A stretch of 64,000 nt of DNA from Nocardioides sp. S-1144. GTDB lineage: Bacteria > Actinomycetota > Actinomycetes > Propionibacteriales > Nocardioidaceae. The DNA lies in contig NZ_CP040695.2 of the NCBI RefSeq assembly GCF_005954645.2, positions 2,728,001 to 2,792,000 of the forward strand, written 5' to 3'. Both the position numbers and the translations under genes were made by a program. The notes beneath the pieces are model-generated. The model had not been told where the DNA came from and did not search any database. It worked only from the letters and a program-made list of their open reading frames with translations. Position 1 is the stretch's first letter. The number at the start of each line of letters is the position of its first letter. This document shows, piece by piece, positions 8,396-17,614 of the stretch.

Positions 8396-9820
8396 ATGTT
8401 CAGCAATGCCGAGGAGCTGCTCGCCTACGTCAGGGACGAGGGCGTCGCGATGGTCGACGTCCGCTTCTGTGACCTGCCGGGCGTCATGCAGCACTTCACC
8501 GTCCCGGTCTCGTCGTTCGACGAGAGCGTCTTCGAGGACGGCCTCAACTTCGACGGTTCCTCGATCCGTGGCTTCCAGGCGATCCACGAGTCCGACATGT
8601 CGCTGTTCCCGGACCCGACGACGGCCTACATCGACCCGTTCCGCACCGCCAAGACCCTGGTCGTGAACTTCTTCATCCACGACCCGCTCACCGGCGAGCC
8701 CTACTCGCGCGACCCGCGCAACATCGCCAAGAAGGCCATGGCCTACCTGTCGACCACCGGCGTCGGCGACACCGCGTACTTCGCCCCCGAGGCCGAGTTC
8801 TACGTGTTCGACAACGTGCGCTTCGAGACCAAGGCCAACGCCGGCTACTACGAGATCAACTCCTCGGCCGGCGCGTGGAACACCGGTGACGCCTTCGAGA
8901 ACGACAACCGCGGCTACAAGGTCAAGTACAAGGGCGGCTACTTCCCCGTCGCGCCGACCGACCACTTCGGCGAGCTCCGCGACGAGATGACCATCGAGCT
9001 CGAGAACGCCGGCCTCCAGGTCGAGCGCGCCCACCACGAGGTCGGCACCGCCGGCCAGGCGGAGATCAACTACCGCTTCGACGAGCTGCTCAAGGCCGCC
9101 GACGACGTGATGAAGTTCAAGTACATCATCAAGAACGTCGCCTGGCGCAACGGCAAGACCGCCACCTTCATGCCCAAGCCGATCTTCGGCGACAACGGCT
9201 CTGGCATGCACGTGCACCAGTCGATCTGGAACAACGGCGACCCGCTGTTCTACGACGAGACCGGCTACGGCGGCCTGTCCGACATGGCCCGCTACTACAT
9301 CGGCGGCATCCTCAAGCACGCCCCGTCGCTGCTGGCCTTCACCAACCCAACGGTGAACTCCTACCACCGCCTGGTGCCCGGCTTCGAGGCCCCGATCTCG
9401 CTGGTGTACTCGCAGCGCAACCGCTCGGCCTGCGTCCGGATCCCGATCACCGGATCGAACCCCAAGGCCAAGCGCATCGAGTTCCGCTGTCCCGACCCGT
9501 CGGCGAACCCGTACCTCGCCTTCTCGGCGCTGCTGCTCGCCGGCCTCGACGGCATCAAGAACAAGATCGAGCCCGCCGCGCCGATCGACAAGGACATCTA
9601 CGAGCTCCCGCCGGACGAGATGGCCGACATCGACCAGGTTCCGACCTCGCTGAACGCCGTCCTCGACTCGCTCGAGGCCGACCACGAGTTCCTGACGGCC
9701 GGCAACGTCTTCACGCCGGACCTGATCGAGACCTGGATCGACTTCAAGCGCACCCAGGAGATCCTCCCGGTCCAGATGCGCCCGCACCCGCACGAGTTCG
9801 AGCTGTACTACGACATCTGA
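8396..9820 (+). CDS. glnA: Glutamine synthetase type I, adenylylatable
   Basis: This 474-residue GSI makes glutamine from glutamate, ammonia and ATP as a cytoplasmic dodecamer. Seen in order: the Asp-50-type loop [12 protein letters not shown], the metal-ligand strand [12 protein letters not shown], the ATP site region [21 protein letters not shown] with [28 protein letters not shown] and the [24 protein letters not shown] block. Tyr402 in [10 protein letters not shown] is the GlnE adenylylation site. The ribosome site AAGGAGG precedes the ATG. Regulation is likely double: transcription by GlnR through the box at 8255-8292, and activity by GlnE, whose gene lies 43 kb away at the other end of the window. 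Confidence 0.97.
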   Translation: MFSNAEELLAYVRDEGVAMVDVRFCDLPGVMQHFTVPVSSFDESVFEDGLNFDGSSIRGFQAIHESDMSLFPDPTTAYIDPFRTAKTLVVNFFIHDPLTGEPYSRDPRNIAKKAMAYLSTTGVGDTAYFAPEAEFYVFDNVRFETKANAGYYEINSSAGAWNTGDAFENDNRGYKVKYKGGYFPVAPTDHFGELRDEMTIELENAGLQVERAHHEVGTAGQAEINYRFDELLKAADDVMKFKYIIKNVAWRNGKTATFMPKPIFGDNGSGMHVHQSIWNNGDPLFYDETGYGGLSDMARYYIGGILKHAPSLLAFTNPTVNSYHRLVPGFEAPISLVYSQRNRSACVRIPITGSNPKAKRIEFRCPDPSANPYLAFSALLLAGLDGIKNKIEPAAPIDKDIYELPPDEMADIDQVPTSLNAVLDSLEADHEFLTAGNVFTPDLIETWIDFKRTQEILPVQMRPHPHEFELYYDI

Positions 9821-10542
9821 GAACGGCCCTCGATCGAGGCCCTCGCACCCCGCTGACCGGCGGCGGAGCGGGGGCCTCCTTCGTGAGTTGACCGGCGTGC
9901 AGACACGCTCAGCCACGCTCGTCGGCCTGGTTGTTGCGGTGCAGCGACCGACAGCGGGTCAGTGCCCGCGCGTCGCGCGGTGGCTGCCGGCGCCGTGCTC
10001 GTGCAGCAGCTAGTGATTGCGCGCCGGCCGTCGCCTCGGAACGGACGAGCGGAGGCGGCGATCGGCGGACTCATCGCAGCCGAGACGCGCACGTCGCAAC
10101 CCGGGGGAAAGTAGGTGCGACGTCGTCGTTCCAGGCCGACGATGTACCACCACGCCGGCCGCGTGTTGGCCTTGGAACGGTTGCACCTGTGACACAGGGC
10201 CTGGCCGTTGCTCGACACCGTCGCGCCGCCGCGGGACCACGGGTACACGTGATCAGCCTCTTCTGCGGGTCGGCTGCAACGACCCCACAGAAGCACCAGC
10301 GACCCTTCGCACCGGCCTCCGGCTCGACCCATGACGAGACGACGCGAGTCGTGCTTGAACAGTCGCCAAGGGTCTCTCGACGCAAGGACGCCGGGACCGC
10401 GGCCGAGCAGGGGAAACCGGAGGAGGCCCACGACGAGCACCGCCAGTGCGAGCCAGGGACCCCAGGGTGCGAGGGCTGCGACGACCCCGTCCCACACCTG
10501 CTCGACATCGAAGTCGGCCGGGGTGGTGGGGGTGCTCACCAC
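9808..10542 (-). CDS. HNH endonuclease with N-terminal membrane segment
   Basis: The frame gives 244 residues. Residues 20-47 form a hydrophobic helix ([19 protein letters not shown]), followed by a zinc-binding HNH core: [50 protein letters not shown], ending near TYFPPG. The His-Val pair in EADHVYPWS and the Asn/His of [10 protein letters not shown] fit the ββα-metal fold. The last 90 or so residues (from VSAAMSPP) are Ala/Arg/Ser-rich, unlike a domain, and run over the glnA terminator and 13 bases of the glnA 3' end. A shorter original protein with a lost stop or a frameshift is likely. Starts at GTG 10542 or GTG 10539. Confidence 0.6.
   Translation of the reverse strand: MVSTPTTPADFDVEQVWDGVVAALAPWGPWLALAVLVVGLLRFPLLGRGPGVLASRDPWRLFKHDSRRLVMGRAGGRCEGSLVLLWGRCSRPAEEADHVYPWSRGGATVSSNGQALCHRCNRSKANTRPAWWYIVGLERRRRTYFPPGCDVRVSAAMSPPIAASARPFRGDGRRAITSCCTSTAPAATARRAGTDPLSVAAPQQPGRRAWLSVSARRSTHEGGPRSAAGQRGARASIEGRSQMS
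9826..9878 (+). terminator. Hairpins after glnA
   Basis: A perfect CTCGATCGAG palindrome (9829-9838) follows the stop. A larger stem pairs GAGGCCC (9836-9842) and CCGCT (9850-9854) with AGCGG-GGGCCTC (9867-9878), leaving a 7-base bulge. No U-run follows (TCCTTCG), so it is a candidate terminator rather than a classical one. It lies inside the 3' end of the convergent HNH reading frame. Confidence 0.45.
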
Positions 10543-10659
10543 GGCACGCTAGGGAGGCCCGGCCCGACTTGTCAGGAGAACGTTGAAGAAGGCGCGCCGC
10601 TGCCAGCCTCGGGCCATCTCCTGGAACCCGTCACCCCTCGACCATGCCGCTGGCAGGCG

Positions 10660-10974
10660 TCAGCCCGGATCGGACGTGCCGGGCTCGTCGAAGGTCAGCG
10701 TGAGCGTGGACCGGAGAGCAGTCGAGTCCTCGATCTCGGTCCGGGGCACCGGGTCCTGGTCTGCGGGCCACGCCGCGACGGCGGCGTACCGGAACCCGTC
10801 CTGCTTGGCAGCCTCGAACTCGAACTCGACGTCCTGCCCAGCCGTCAGCGACGCGAACCCGCCGACCAGCACCGACGAGAAGTGCGTCCAGCAGCCACCA
10901 GGCGTGAGCGCTGAGTCGATGACTCCCCAACCCTCGTCGTCGTCCCACACCCGCACCACGCCAGAGGCACTCAT
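10660..10974 (-). CDS. Cold-shock-domain protein
   Basis: The 104-residue protein begins MSASGVVRVWDDDEGWGVIDS, a cold-shock (CSD) OB-fold start in which the usual FNxxKGFGFI RNP1-like strand is replaced by WDDDEGWGVIDS. Later strands include THFSSVLVGGFASLTAGQDVEFEFEAAKQDGFRYAAVAAW. A 30-residue acidic tail follows. It is therefore a divergent, extended CSD protein that probably binds single-stranded nucleic acid; it may not be cold-induced. ATG 10974 is the only plausible start. The neighbours give no functional hint. Confidence 0.75.
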   Translation of the reverse strand: MSASGVVRVWDDDEGWGVIDSALTPGGCWTHFSSVLVGGFASLTAGQDVEFEFEAAKQDGFRYAAVAAWPADQDPVPRTEIEDSTALRSTLTLTFDEPGTSDPG

Positions 10975-11214
10975 GGACCGAGTATGTCCCGCCAGCGCCG
11001 AGCGGCACACCGGGAATTGGCCCACGAGTTGCTCCACCTCGTTCGGCGTCCGGGTCGACGACCGCGCGCCCGTGCCGGGAGTCGGCCGTATCGTGGTGGT
11101 GCCCGACTGCGAGCACACTTCGCCACCGGGCCACGAGGCGCCGCACCAGCCCGACCCCCGTGCAGATGCCCTTCGACGGAACCCAGATCGACGACCAGGC
11201 CGGGAGTCACCCCC

Positions 11215-11709
11215 ATGACCGAGACCCCGATCCCCCGGGACGCACCGCGGGTCACGGTGTGCGACTCCGACGAGACGCTCACCTCGGCCAGCCACTTGTT
11301 CAGCCAGTACCGGCACCACTACGGTCATGCGCCGGGCTCGGACAACGCGACCCTGGGCTGGCTCACCGACATGGTCGGCTCGGGCATGCTCACGGTGTAC
11401 ACGGCATCGATCGAATCCACGGCGAACGCGGCGCCAGTCGGCCTGGCCACCAGCCACCGCGTTCCTGCGTCACTGGTCCTGGGGCAGTTCTGGCAGCTGC
11501 GCGACCTCTACGTGCGGCCCGACTCCCGCCGCTGCGGAGCCGCGGCTGCGCTCGTCGGTGCGGTTCGGGCGGCGGCACTGGCAGCAGGCGCGACGCGACT
11601 GTCGCTGATGACCGAACCGGGCAACCACGCAGCGCTCGGCCTCTACCGGAGCCTGGGGTTCGAGCCGGTCGACGGCGTCACCACCCTCAGCCTCGACCTG
11701 GCTCCCTGA
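11215..11709 (+). CDS. GNAT family N-acetyltransferase
   Basis: The 164-residue protein has the GNAT fold: an N-terminal helix pair (LTSASHLFSQYRHHYG), the strand WQLRDLYVRPDSRRCGAAAALVGAVRAAA holding the acetyl-CoA pyrophosphate loop (normally R/Q-x-x-G-x-G/A; here RRCGAA), and the C-terminal LMTEPGNHAALGLYRSLGFEPVDG block, which closely matches motif B. It is cytoplasmic, transfers acetyl from acetyl-CoA to an unidentified amine, and has no operon partner except the kinase gene starting 57 bases downstream. Confidence 0.82.
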   Translation: MTETPIPRDAPRVTVCDSDETLTSASHLFSQYRHHYGHAPGSDNATLGWLTDMVGSGMLTVYTASIESTANAAPVGLATSHRVPASLVLGQFWQLRDLYVRPDSRRCGAAAALVGAVRAAALAAGATRLSLMTEPGNHAALGLYRSLGFEPVDGVTTLSLDLAP

Positions 11710-11765
11710 GCAGCCGACGGCGGAGCGCGACTTCTGAAGGCTTGCGAGCGGGGTACGGCGTCGTC

Positions 11766-12866
11766 ATGGAGGGAGCGCTGCTGGACCTGCTCGAGCGGCA
11801 CACGTCGCTCGCGCTCGCAGCGAGCGACGCCGACGGGACACTCACGATGATGACCCCGGCCCTGGAACGGCTGCTCGGGCAGGCCTACGCGCCGGTGCGG
11901 GAGTGCGACCTCTCGGCGCACATGAACCTGTACTACGAGGACGGGCGCACTCCCCTGCAGACGATCGACATGCCGATCGCTCGCGCGCGCGCCGGCGAAC
12001 AGGTCATCGACGCGATCGTCACGGCTCGACCGGACCTGGGGTCGGAGCGCCTGACCTACCTGCGCTGCAACGCGACTCCCCTACGAGACGCCAGCACCGA
12101 TATCTGCGGCGCCCTCGTGCTCGTCCAGGACGTCACCGAGGAGTGGCGCGTCCGCGCGCGCGAGGGCGAGCTGCGTGAGCGCCTGATGGCAACCGTGAAC
12201 CACGAGCTCCGCACCCCGGTCGCGAAGCTGCTCGGGCACGCCGAGCTGCTGCTGGACGTGCGGGACCAGCTGCCCGGGTGGGCCCGGGCGAGCCTGGACA
12301 CGGTGTGGCGAGCGTCGGAAGAGCTGGCGGACCTCTCCGACACCATCACGTCGCTGGTCGACCTCGAGGCGGCTGCCCACATCGTGCCCACCTACTGCGA
12401 CGTCGCCCCGGTGCTCCACCAGGTGGCCGACGACCTGACGGCGAAGTTCGGCCGCCGCTGCGGGGCAGCGATCGACGTGTCCAGCCCCGCTCACCTCAGG
12501 GCGACCGTCGACCTGCGGGCCGTCACCCGCGCCGTCAGCGAGCTGGTGACCAACGCCATGACCTATGCCCCGGCGGCGTCCCGGATCGCCATCGAGGGCC
12601 ACGTGGACGGCTCGTGCCTCGTCATCACGGTCGCCGACGACGGCGCCGGCATCGCCGAGGACGACTACGCCCGCCTGCTCCGGCCCTTCGAGCGCGGCGC
12701 CCACGACGGGCAGCCGGTGAGCTCGAGGGGTCTCGGACTGGCCTACGCCCGTGCCATCGCCACCGCCCACGCCGGCGGTCTCGACCTCCGGCCGAACCGA
12801 CCGACGGGGCTGATCGCCGAGTGGCGCGCCAACGGCCTCGGGCAGCGACACCCCAGCACGACCTGA
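11766..12866 (+). CDS. PAS-domain sensor histidine kinase (soluble, orphan)
   Basis: This 366-residue kinase has no membrane segment. Residues 1-125 form a PAS-like sensor (LALAASDADGTLTMMTPALERLLG, then GALVLVQDVTEEW). The HisKA helix carries the phosphoacceptor in NHELRTPVAKLLGHAELLL. The HATPase domain shows the N-box ELVTNAMTYAP, the G1 box DDGAGI and the G2 box SRGLGLAYA. No response regulator is adjacent, so it is an orphan kinase and its partner must lie elsewhere. ATG 11766 was chosen because the PAS domain follows immediately; no better-placed start was seen. Confidence 0.85.
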   Translation: MEGALLDLLERHTSLALAASDADGTLTMMTPALERLLGQAYAPVRECDLSAHMNLYYEDGRTPLQTIDMPIARARAGEQVIDAIVTARPDLGSERLTYLRCNATPLRDASTDICGALVLVQDVTEEWRVRAREGELRERLMATVNHELRTPVAKLLGHAELLLDVRDQLPGWARASLDTVWRASEELADLSDTITSLVDLEAAAHIVPTYCDVAPVLHQVADDLTAKFGRRCGAAIDVSSPAHLRATVDLRAVTRAVSELVTNAMTYAPAASRIAIEGHVDGSCLVITVADDGAGIAEDDYARLLRPFERGAHDGQPVSSRGLGLAYARAIATAHAGGLDLRPNRPTGLIAEWRANGLGQRHPSTT

Positions 12867-12972
12867 CGAGGCCGGCTCGCTCGCGATCGCACGAAGCCCC
12901 CGCTGGTGCACGGCACTGCAGACCTGGCTCGGCGGGTCCGCCCAGCCCGCAGGGCCGACGGCACGGCCGCCG

Positions 12973-13680
12973 TCAGGCCTTGCCCTCGGCCTGGAGGCGC
13001 AGGCCGGCCAGGATCAGCTCGAGCCCGGCCCGGAACTGCTCGGCGTCGTCGTGGGTCTCGAAGTCGTCGGCGATCGAGTGGATGAACGGGAACGCGCCGG
13101 CGTCCAGGGCGCGCCACTGGTCGACGAAGTGGGCGAGGTAGTCGTCGCGGGTCATCGACCCGTCCACGACCTCGGGCGGCGGCTGCTGGCCCATGTCGGC
13201 GGCGGTCCCGACGACGAAGCCGACGACGGCCGAGACGGCGTGGAAGCGCTGGCGCGAGGTGAGCTCGAGCCGCAGCGTCTGTTGGCCCAGCAGCTCGTAG
13301 AGGCGCAGTCCGTTGGGCTGCACGCCGGTGTCGCGCATGAAGTAGGCACCCAGCCACGGGCGCTGGGCGACTGCGTCGAACAACGCGACCGCGATCGTGC
13401 GGATCGCGCTGATCGGGTCGTCCTCGGCCAGCGTCTCGCTGGTCCTGACCACCTCGGCCAGCACGTGGTCGGTCGCCCGGTCGAGGAGCTCGTCCTTGCC
13501 CGCGACGTACCAGTAGATGCTGCCGACCCCTCCGCCCAGGCGTGCCGCCAGGGCGCGGAAGGTCAGCGCACCCTCCCCGGCCTCGTCGAGCAGCGCCACG
13601 GCCTCGGTCAGGACTGCTTCCAGCGAGTGCGAGGCCCGCTTGCGAGGTCGCTGCTCGGGACGGGTGGCGGGAGGCGTCAT
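12973..13680 (-). CDS. TetR family repressor of the adjacent efflux pump
   Basis: The 235-residue regulator has an N-terminal TetR helix-turn-helix (LTFRALAARLGGGVGSIYWYVAGKDELLDRATDHVL, residues 40-75) and a C-terminal ligand-binding/dimer domain of TetR_C type. It is divergent from an MFS drug transporter with 99 bases between starts. That gap carries three GAAC-N3-GTTC palindromes, the expected form of its own operator. A ligand exported by the pump probably releases it from DNA; the ligand is unknown. Confidence 0.9.
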   Translation of the reverse strand: MTPPATRPEQRPRKRASHSLEAVLTEAVALLDEAGEGALTFRALAARLGGGVGSIYWYVAGKDELLDRATDHVLAEVVRTSETLAEDDPISAIRTIAVALFDAVAQRPWLGAYFMRDTGVQPNGLRLYELLGQQTLRLELTSRQRFHAVSAVVGFVVGTAADMGQQPPPEVVDGSMTRDDYLAHFVDQWRALDAGAFPFIHSIADDFETHDDAEQFRAGLELILAGLRLQAEGKA

Positions 13681-13700
13681 GAGGCCCAGTCCACCACACC

Positions 13701-13729
13701 TTGCGCAGAACCGAACATCGTTCTATTGT
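13701..13729 (+). promoter_or_regulatory. Candidate promoter of the MFS gene
   Basis: TTGCGC (13701-13706) and TATTGT (13724-13729) are 17 bases apart and resemble a sigma-70 -35/-10 pair. The first operator palindrome fills the spacer and the second covers the expected start of transcription near 13736, so repressor binding would block the promoter. Confidence 0.5.
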
Positions 13730-13763
13730 CTCGAACGTCGTTCGAGAGTCGAACGCCGTTCGA
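13711..13763. promoter_or_regulatory. Three TetR-type operator palindromes
   Basis: Site 1 is GAAC-ATC-GTTC (13713-13723). Site 2 is TCGAACGTCGTTCGA (13731-13745) and site 3 is TCGAACGCCGTTCGA (13749-13763), both perfect apart from the central base. Centres are 20 and 18 bases apart, close to two helical turns, so repressor dimers would stack on one DNA face. They lie between the TetR gene and the MFS gene and probably control both. Confidence 0.75.
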
Positions 13764-13779
13764 TTCTTGGGAGGCCGCC

Positions 13780-15234
13780 ATGACCGCCACCACCGCACCC
13801 GCCTCGACGAGGACCTACCCCTCACTGCGCGCAGCGTGGATCCCGCTCTCCGCGCTCTGCCTGGCGTTCTTCGTCGAGATGGTCGACAACACCCTTCTCA
13901 CCATCGCCCTGCCCACCATCGGCCGTGACCTCGACAGCGGCACCACCGGACTGCAGTGGATCACCGGCATCTACTCCCTCACCTTCGGCGGGTTGCTCCT
14001 GACCGCCGGATCGGTCGCCGACCGGCTCGGACGCCGTCGGGTGCTGCTGGTGGGGCTGGTGGCCTTCGGCCTGGTCAGCTCGCTGGTCGTCCTGGTCGAC
14101 TCCGCGGGCGAGCTGGTCGCGCTGCGGGGGGTCCTCGGGCTGACCGCTGCCGCGATGGCACCGATCACCAACTCGCTGGTGTTCCGGCTCTTCGACGACC
14201 AGGCCCTGCGGATGCGGGCGATGACGCTGATGATCGTGGTCGGCATGTCGGGCTTCGTCCTGGGACCGGTGCTCGGCGGCGGCGCGCTGGCCCACGTGCG
14301 GTGGGAGTGGCTCCTCCTGGTCAACGCGCCCATCGCCCTGGTCGCCTTCCTGGGCGTCCGGCTCGGCGTGCCCGCCGACCACCCCGGCGACCTCACCGAC
14401 GATGCCCTCGACCTTCCCGGCGCCGTGCTGAGCATCGCCGCGATCGGCCTGGGCTGCTGGGCCCTGACCAGCGGGGTCGAGCACGGCTGGCTCTCGCTGC
14501 CGACCCTGGGCTCCGCCGGTGCCGCCGCCGTCGCCGCCTTCGCCTTCGTCCGCCACGAGCGCCGCACCGACGCGCCGATGCTCGACCTCGGGCTGTTCTC
14601 CGACGGCACCGTCCGCGGAGCCGCGATCGCCCAAGTCGGGACGTCGATCGCCATGGCCAGCGTGATGTTCGGGCTGATCCTGCACTTCCAGTACGCCTTC
14701 GGCTGGAGCCCGGTGCGTGCCGGCCTCGCCAACCTGCCGCTCATCGTGACCATGGTCCTGGCCACGCCGCTGACCGAGTGGCTCGCCCGCCGCTTCGGCC
14801 ACCGCCACGCCTCCCTCGTCGGCGCAGCCCTGCTCGCGGGGTCGCTGGCCGGGCTGTCGTGGGCGGTGGCGCACGGGTACCTCGCCATCGCGGTCTGCAT
14901 GGTCGTGATGACCATCGGCCTCCGCACGGTGATGACCATCTGCGCCATCGCCCTCGTCGAGGCGATGCCGGCCAACCGGACCTCGATCGGCACCGCGCTC
15001 AACGACACCGCCCAGGAGGTCGGCACCAGCATCGGCACCGCGGCCGTCGGCACGCTCATCGCGGTCCTGGTCACCACCACGCTGCCCGCCGGCGCCTGGA
15101 GCAGCGAGCTCGTCGCGTCGTTCTTCCGGGGCGAGAGCATCACCTACGGCGTGCTCGCGGTCGTCGTGGGCGTCGTCGCCGCCGCCGGCGCCCTGACCCT
15201 CACCGACTCGCGCAGCGTCGACGAACCACGCTAG
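13780..15234 (+). CDS. DHA2-type MFS drug efflux transporter
   Basis: The 484-residue integral membrane protein fits the 14-helix QacA/EmrB (DHA2) branch of the major facilitator superfamily. TM1 has the VEMVDNTLLTIALPTIGRDL pattern with the family Asp, the cytoplasmic loop 2-3 motif is GSVADRLGRRRVLL, and the antiporter motif C region is GMSGFVLGPVLGGG. It would expel small lipophilic compounds by proton antiport. GAGG lies 9-6 bases before ATG 13780. Regulation by the divergent TetR protein is strongly suggested by the triple operator just upstream. Confidence 0.9.
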   Translation: MTATTAPASTRTYPSLRAAWIPLSALCLAFFVEMVDNTLLTIALPTIGRDLDSGTTGLQWITGIYSLTFGGLLLTAGSVADRLGRRRVLLVGLVAFGLVSSLVVLVDSAGELVALRGVLGLTAAAMAPITNSLVFRLFDDQALRMRAMTLMIVVGMSGFVLGPVLGGGALAHVRWEWLLLVNAPIALVAFLGVRLGVPADHPGDLTDDALDLPGAVLSIAAIGLGCWALTSGVEHGWLSLPTLGSAGAAAVAAFAFVRHERRTDAPMLDLGLFSDGTVRGAAIAQVGTSIAMASVMFGLILHFQYAFGWSPVRAGLANLPLIVTMVLATPLTEWLARRFGHRHASLVGAALLAGSLAGLSWAVAHGYLAIAVCMVVMTIGLRTVMTICAIALVEAMPANRTSIGTALNDTAQEVGTSIGTAAVGTLIAVLVTTTLPAGAWSSELVASFFRGESITYGVLAVVVGVVAAAGALTLTDSRSVDEPR

Positions 15235-15261
15235 CCCGCCACGTGGTGCTCGGACGTGAGC

Positions 15262-15612
15262 TCAGGTTCCGGGGACGCCATGCAGGGCGACGGTCAGCAG
15301 CACGGCGGCGTCCTCGACCGCCTCCACGTCGTGTCGTGTCGGCGGCACGAGGAGGAGGTCGCCCGTGCCGGCGACCCAGCTCTCGGCGCCGGCGTGCAGC
15401 CGGACCGTGCCCCGCAGCACCTGCAGGGTCGCCTCGCCGGGGCTCTCGTGCTCGCCGAGCAGGCGCCCGGCCGCGAGGGCGATCAGCGTCTGTCGCAGGG
15501 CGTTGCCCTGCCCGCCGTACAGCGTGTGCGCACTGCGCCCCGCGCTGTGCTCGCGGGCGAGCGCGAGGTGCTCGTCGACCTGGAGCTGCAGGGAAACGGG
15601 GGTGGTGTCCAT
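15262..15612 (-). CDS. Cupin-domain protein
   Basis: The 116-residue protein is one small beta-barrel cupin: TLIALAAGRLLGEHESPGEATLQVLRGTVRLHAG is motif 1 and GDLLLVPPTRHDVEAVEDAAVLLTVAL is motif 2. Metal-ligand positions appear as His/Glu in GEHESPGEAT and His in TRHDV. Such single-domain cupins are often sensors or small-molecule isomerases, and no substrate can be given. It converges on the MFS gene and stands alone. Confidence 0.78.
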   Translation of the reverse strand: MDTTPVSLQLQVDEHLALAREHSAGRSAHTLYGGQGNALRQTLIALAAGRLLGEHESPGEATLQVLRGTVRLHAGAESWVAGTGDLLLVPPTRHDVEAVEDAAVLLTVALHGVPGT

Positions 15613-15957
15613 GGGGTCTCCTCGAGGTGGGCCGGCGGATCGTCGGTACCGCGCGGCTCGTGACCTGACGCCGACCGGCCACCGCGCGCACCGTGACGCC
15701 CGAGGTGGGAGGACAACCCCACCGGGCGCCCCGCCCAGCCTAGGCCACCTGGAGCACGGGGTCCGGGCTCGTGGCGGGAGCAGGACCAGCGCAGGGCGGC
15801 GGCGCGCCGGCCCCGTACCCTGGTGCGACTGAGGAGGCGGCCGTGAGGCGGCGCCCCCGGCCGCCCGCCGGGACCGGACCCGCCGCACCGACCGCACCAG
15901 CTGCTGTCCCGGAGCCTGGGCGACGGCTCCCCCACCCAGCCCGACCAGGAGAGCCCC
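15613..15957 (+). other. Intergenic stretch between cupin and VKOR genes
   Basis: This 345-base gap separates divergent genes. A TANNNT element, TACCCT (15816-15821), is a possible -10 for the VKOR gene. A strong ribosome-site sequence GAGGAGG (15831-15837) precedes a GTG at 15843 that opens a 53-codon Pro/Arg-rich frame overlapping the VKOR start. That frame could be a leader peptide but has the composition of a high-GC shadow. I see nothing else supportable. Confidence 0.35.
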
Positions 15958-16644
15958 GTGACCGACCACGACGTCCACGACGACCTCCGGGGCGACCACC
16001 GTGACGACCTCGACGACGACCTCGACGACGAGGAGCTCCGCGCCGAGCTGGCGGCCGAGCGGGCCGCCGACCACCAACCACGGTCGTTCGGGATCATGCT
16101 CGTCGTGCTCGGTGCGGCCGGGCTCGCGGCGGCCTTCGCGCTCGCCGTCGACAAGTACCGCATCCTCGCCGACCCGAGCTACGTGCCGAGCTGCAACCTC
16201 AGCCCGGTCCTGTCGTGCGGCTCGGTGATGACGACCGACCAGGCCGAGGCGTTCGGGTTCCCGAACCCGCTCCTGGGGCTGGTGGCCTTCGGCGTCGTCG
16301 TCACGCTCGGGGTCCTGATCGCGGCGGGCGTGCGGCTCCCCGGGTGGGTGCTCGGCGGGCTCGCCGTCGGCGGGTTCCTCGGGGCGGTCTTCGTGCACTG
16401 GCTCGCGTTCCAGAGCATGTACCGCATCGACGCACTGTGCCCGTGGTGCCTGGTGGTGTGGACCGTGACGCTGCCGATCGCCCTGTGGAGCGTTCTGCTC
16501 GCCGCTCGGACCGGCACCCCGGGGCTCCGACGCCGTGCCCGCGTGGCCTGGTCGGCACGGTTCCTCGTGCTGACCGCCTGGTACCTCGTCTTCGTGGTCG
16601 CGGCCCTGGTCCGGTTCTGGGACTACTGGCGCACGCTGCTGTGA
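15958..16644 (+). CDS. Vitamin K epoxide reductase (VKOR) family protein
   Basis: The 228-residue membrane protein begins with an unusually acidic Asp/His-rich tail (residues 1-38), then has four or five membrane helices. VKOR features are the first-loop Cys pair in PSCNLSPVLSCGSVMTT and the active-site motif CPWC in YRIDALCPWCLVVWTV. Actinobacterial VKORs reoxidise DsbA-like thiol oxidases using quinone, so a role in extracytoplasmic disulfide formation is likely. GTG 15958 follows AGGAGA. No Dsb partner is adjacent. Confidence 0.9.
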   Translation: MTDHDVHDDLRGDHRDDLDDDLDDEELRAELAAERAADHQPRSFGIMLVVLGAAGLAAAFALAVDKYRILADPSYVPSCNLSPVLSCGSVMTTDQAEAFGFPNPLLGLVAFGVVVTLGVLIAAGVRLPGWVLGGLAVGGFLGAVFVHWLAFQSMYRIDALCPWCLVVWTVTLPIALWSVLLAARTGTPGLRRRARVAWSARFLVLTAWYLVFVVAALVRFWDYWRTLL

Positions 16645-16697
16645 CGACGGCCGAGGGCCGGCACGACGGACCCCGCACGGCCACTAGCCTGTCCGGC

Positions 16698-17324
16698 ATG
16701 AGCGAACAGGTCGTGCGCGACGCCGCCTCGCTGCGACGGCTGGTCGCGGCTCCCGTGCCGCGCGTCGCCGCCAAGGTGCGCAGCGAGCTGGGCCCGGTGG
16801 ACCTCGACTTCCTGGCCCGCTCACCGTTCTGCATCGTCGCCACCAGCGACGTCGACGGCAACGCCGACGCCTCCCCGAAAGGTGACCCACCCGGCTTCTG
16901 CCACGTCCTCGACGAGCGGACGATCGCCATCCCGGAGCGCGCGGGCAACCGCCGACTCGACGGGTACCTGAACGTGCTGACCAACCCGCACGTGGGCCTG
17001 GTCTTCCTGGTGCCGGGTCGCGGCGACACGCTACGGATCAACGGGACGGCCACGGTCGTCTCGGACGCCGACTGGTTCAGCGAGCTGCGGGTCAACGACA
17101 CCCCGCCGCTGCTGGCCCTCAAGGTCGCCGTCGAGGAGGTCTTCTTCCACTGCTCGAAGGCGTTCCTTCGCTCGAGGCTCTGGAACCCGGAGTCGTGGGA
17201 CCCGCAGGGCGCCCCCTCCCCCGCGACCATCCTGCGGACGGTGCTGCCGGCCGACGACCCGCTCGTGGAGCGGGCCGACCGCGGCGGGGACTTCAGCGAC
17301 CAGGAGCTCTACCCGACGCCCTGA
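16698..17324 (+). CDS. PPOX-class FMN-dependent flavoprotein (MSMEG_1061-like)
   Basis: The 208-residue protein is a split-barrel flavoprotein of the pyridoxamine-phosphate-oxidase-like class: FLARSPFCIVATSDVDGNADASPKGDPPGFCHVLDERTIAIPERAGNRRLDGYLNVLTNPHVGLVFLVPGRGDTLRINGTA is the diagnostic core. The C-terminal HCSKAFLRSRLWNPESW matches the MSMEG_1061 subgroup. It probably binds FMN or F420 and reduces an unknown cytoplasmic substrate. It begins 53 bases after the VKOR gene and may be cotranscribed. Confidence 0.85.
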   Translation: MSEQVVRDAASLRRLVAAPVPRVAAKVRSELGPVDLDFLARSPFCIVATSDVDGNADASPKGDPPGFCHVLDERTIAIPERAGNRRLDGYLNVLTNPHVGLVFLVPGRGDTLRINGTATVVSDADWFSELRVNDTPPLLALKVAVEEVFFHCSKAFLRSRLWNPESWDPQGAPSPATILRTVLPADDPLVERADRGGDFSDQELYPTP

Positions 17325-17614
17325 CCGGGCTCCTCGACCGACGCGGACCGCAGAGAGATCAGGTCAAAGGTGACGTCGCGAATCCGGTCTCACCGGTTGC
17401 CATGGGTCCTCCTCGGAGTTGGGACGTGCAGACCACGTCCGGTACCCGGTCGCCCCCGTCGTACTCACCGCTCCATGGTCGCGGGGGCTCGACCCGTGCC
17501 CTACCCGTCGGGGTGATGGCGGTGCATCCGTCCACAGCGGACGCCGTCCGCGGGTTAGCCTCGACGAGGCCGAGCAGCGGCCGCCCACCACCCGTGTGTC
17601 CCGAGGACCAATCG

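Noticed and set aside
10975..11214. Short frames on both strands between cold-shock and GNAT genes
   Set aside because: Arg/Pro-rich, with no start context or family; treated as intergenic.
17325..17614. Gap before the orphan kinase examined for a gene or RNA
   Set aside because: Only short high-GC frames; no hairpin, promoter pair or conserved motif could be supported.
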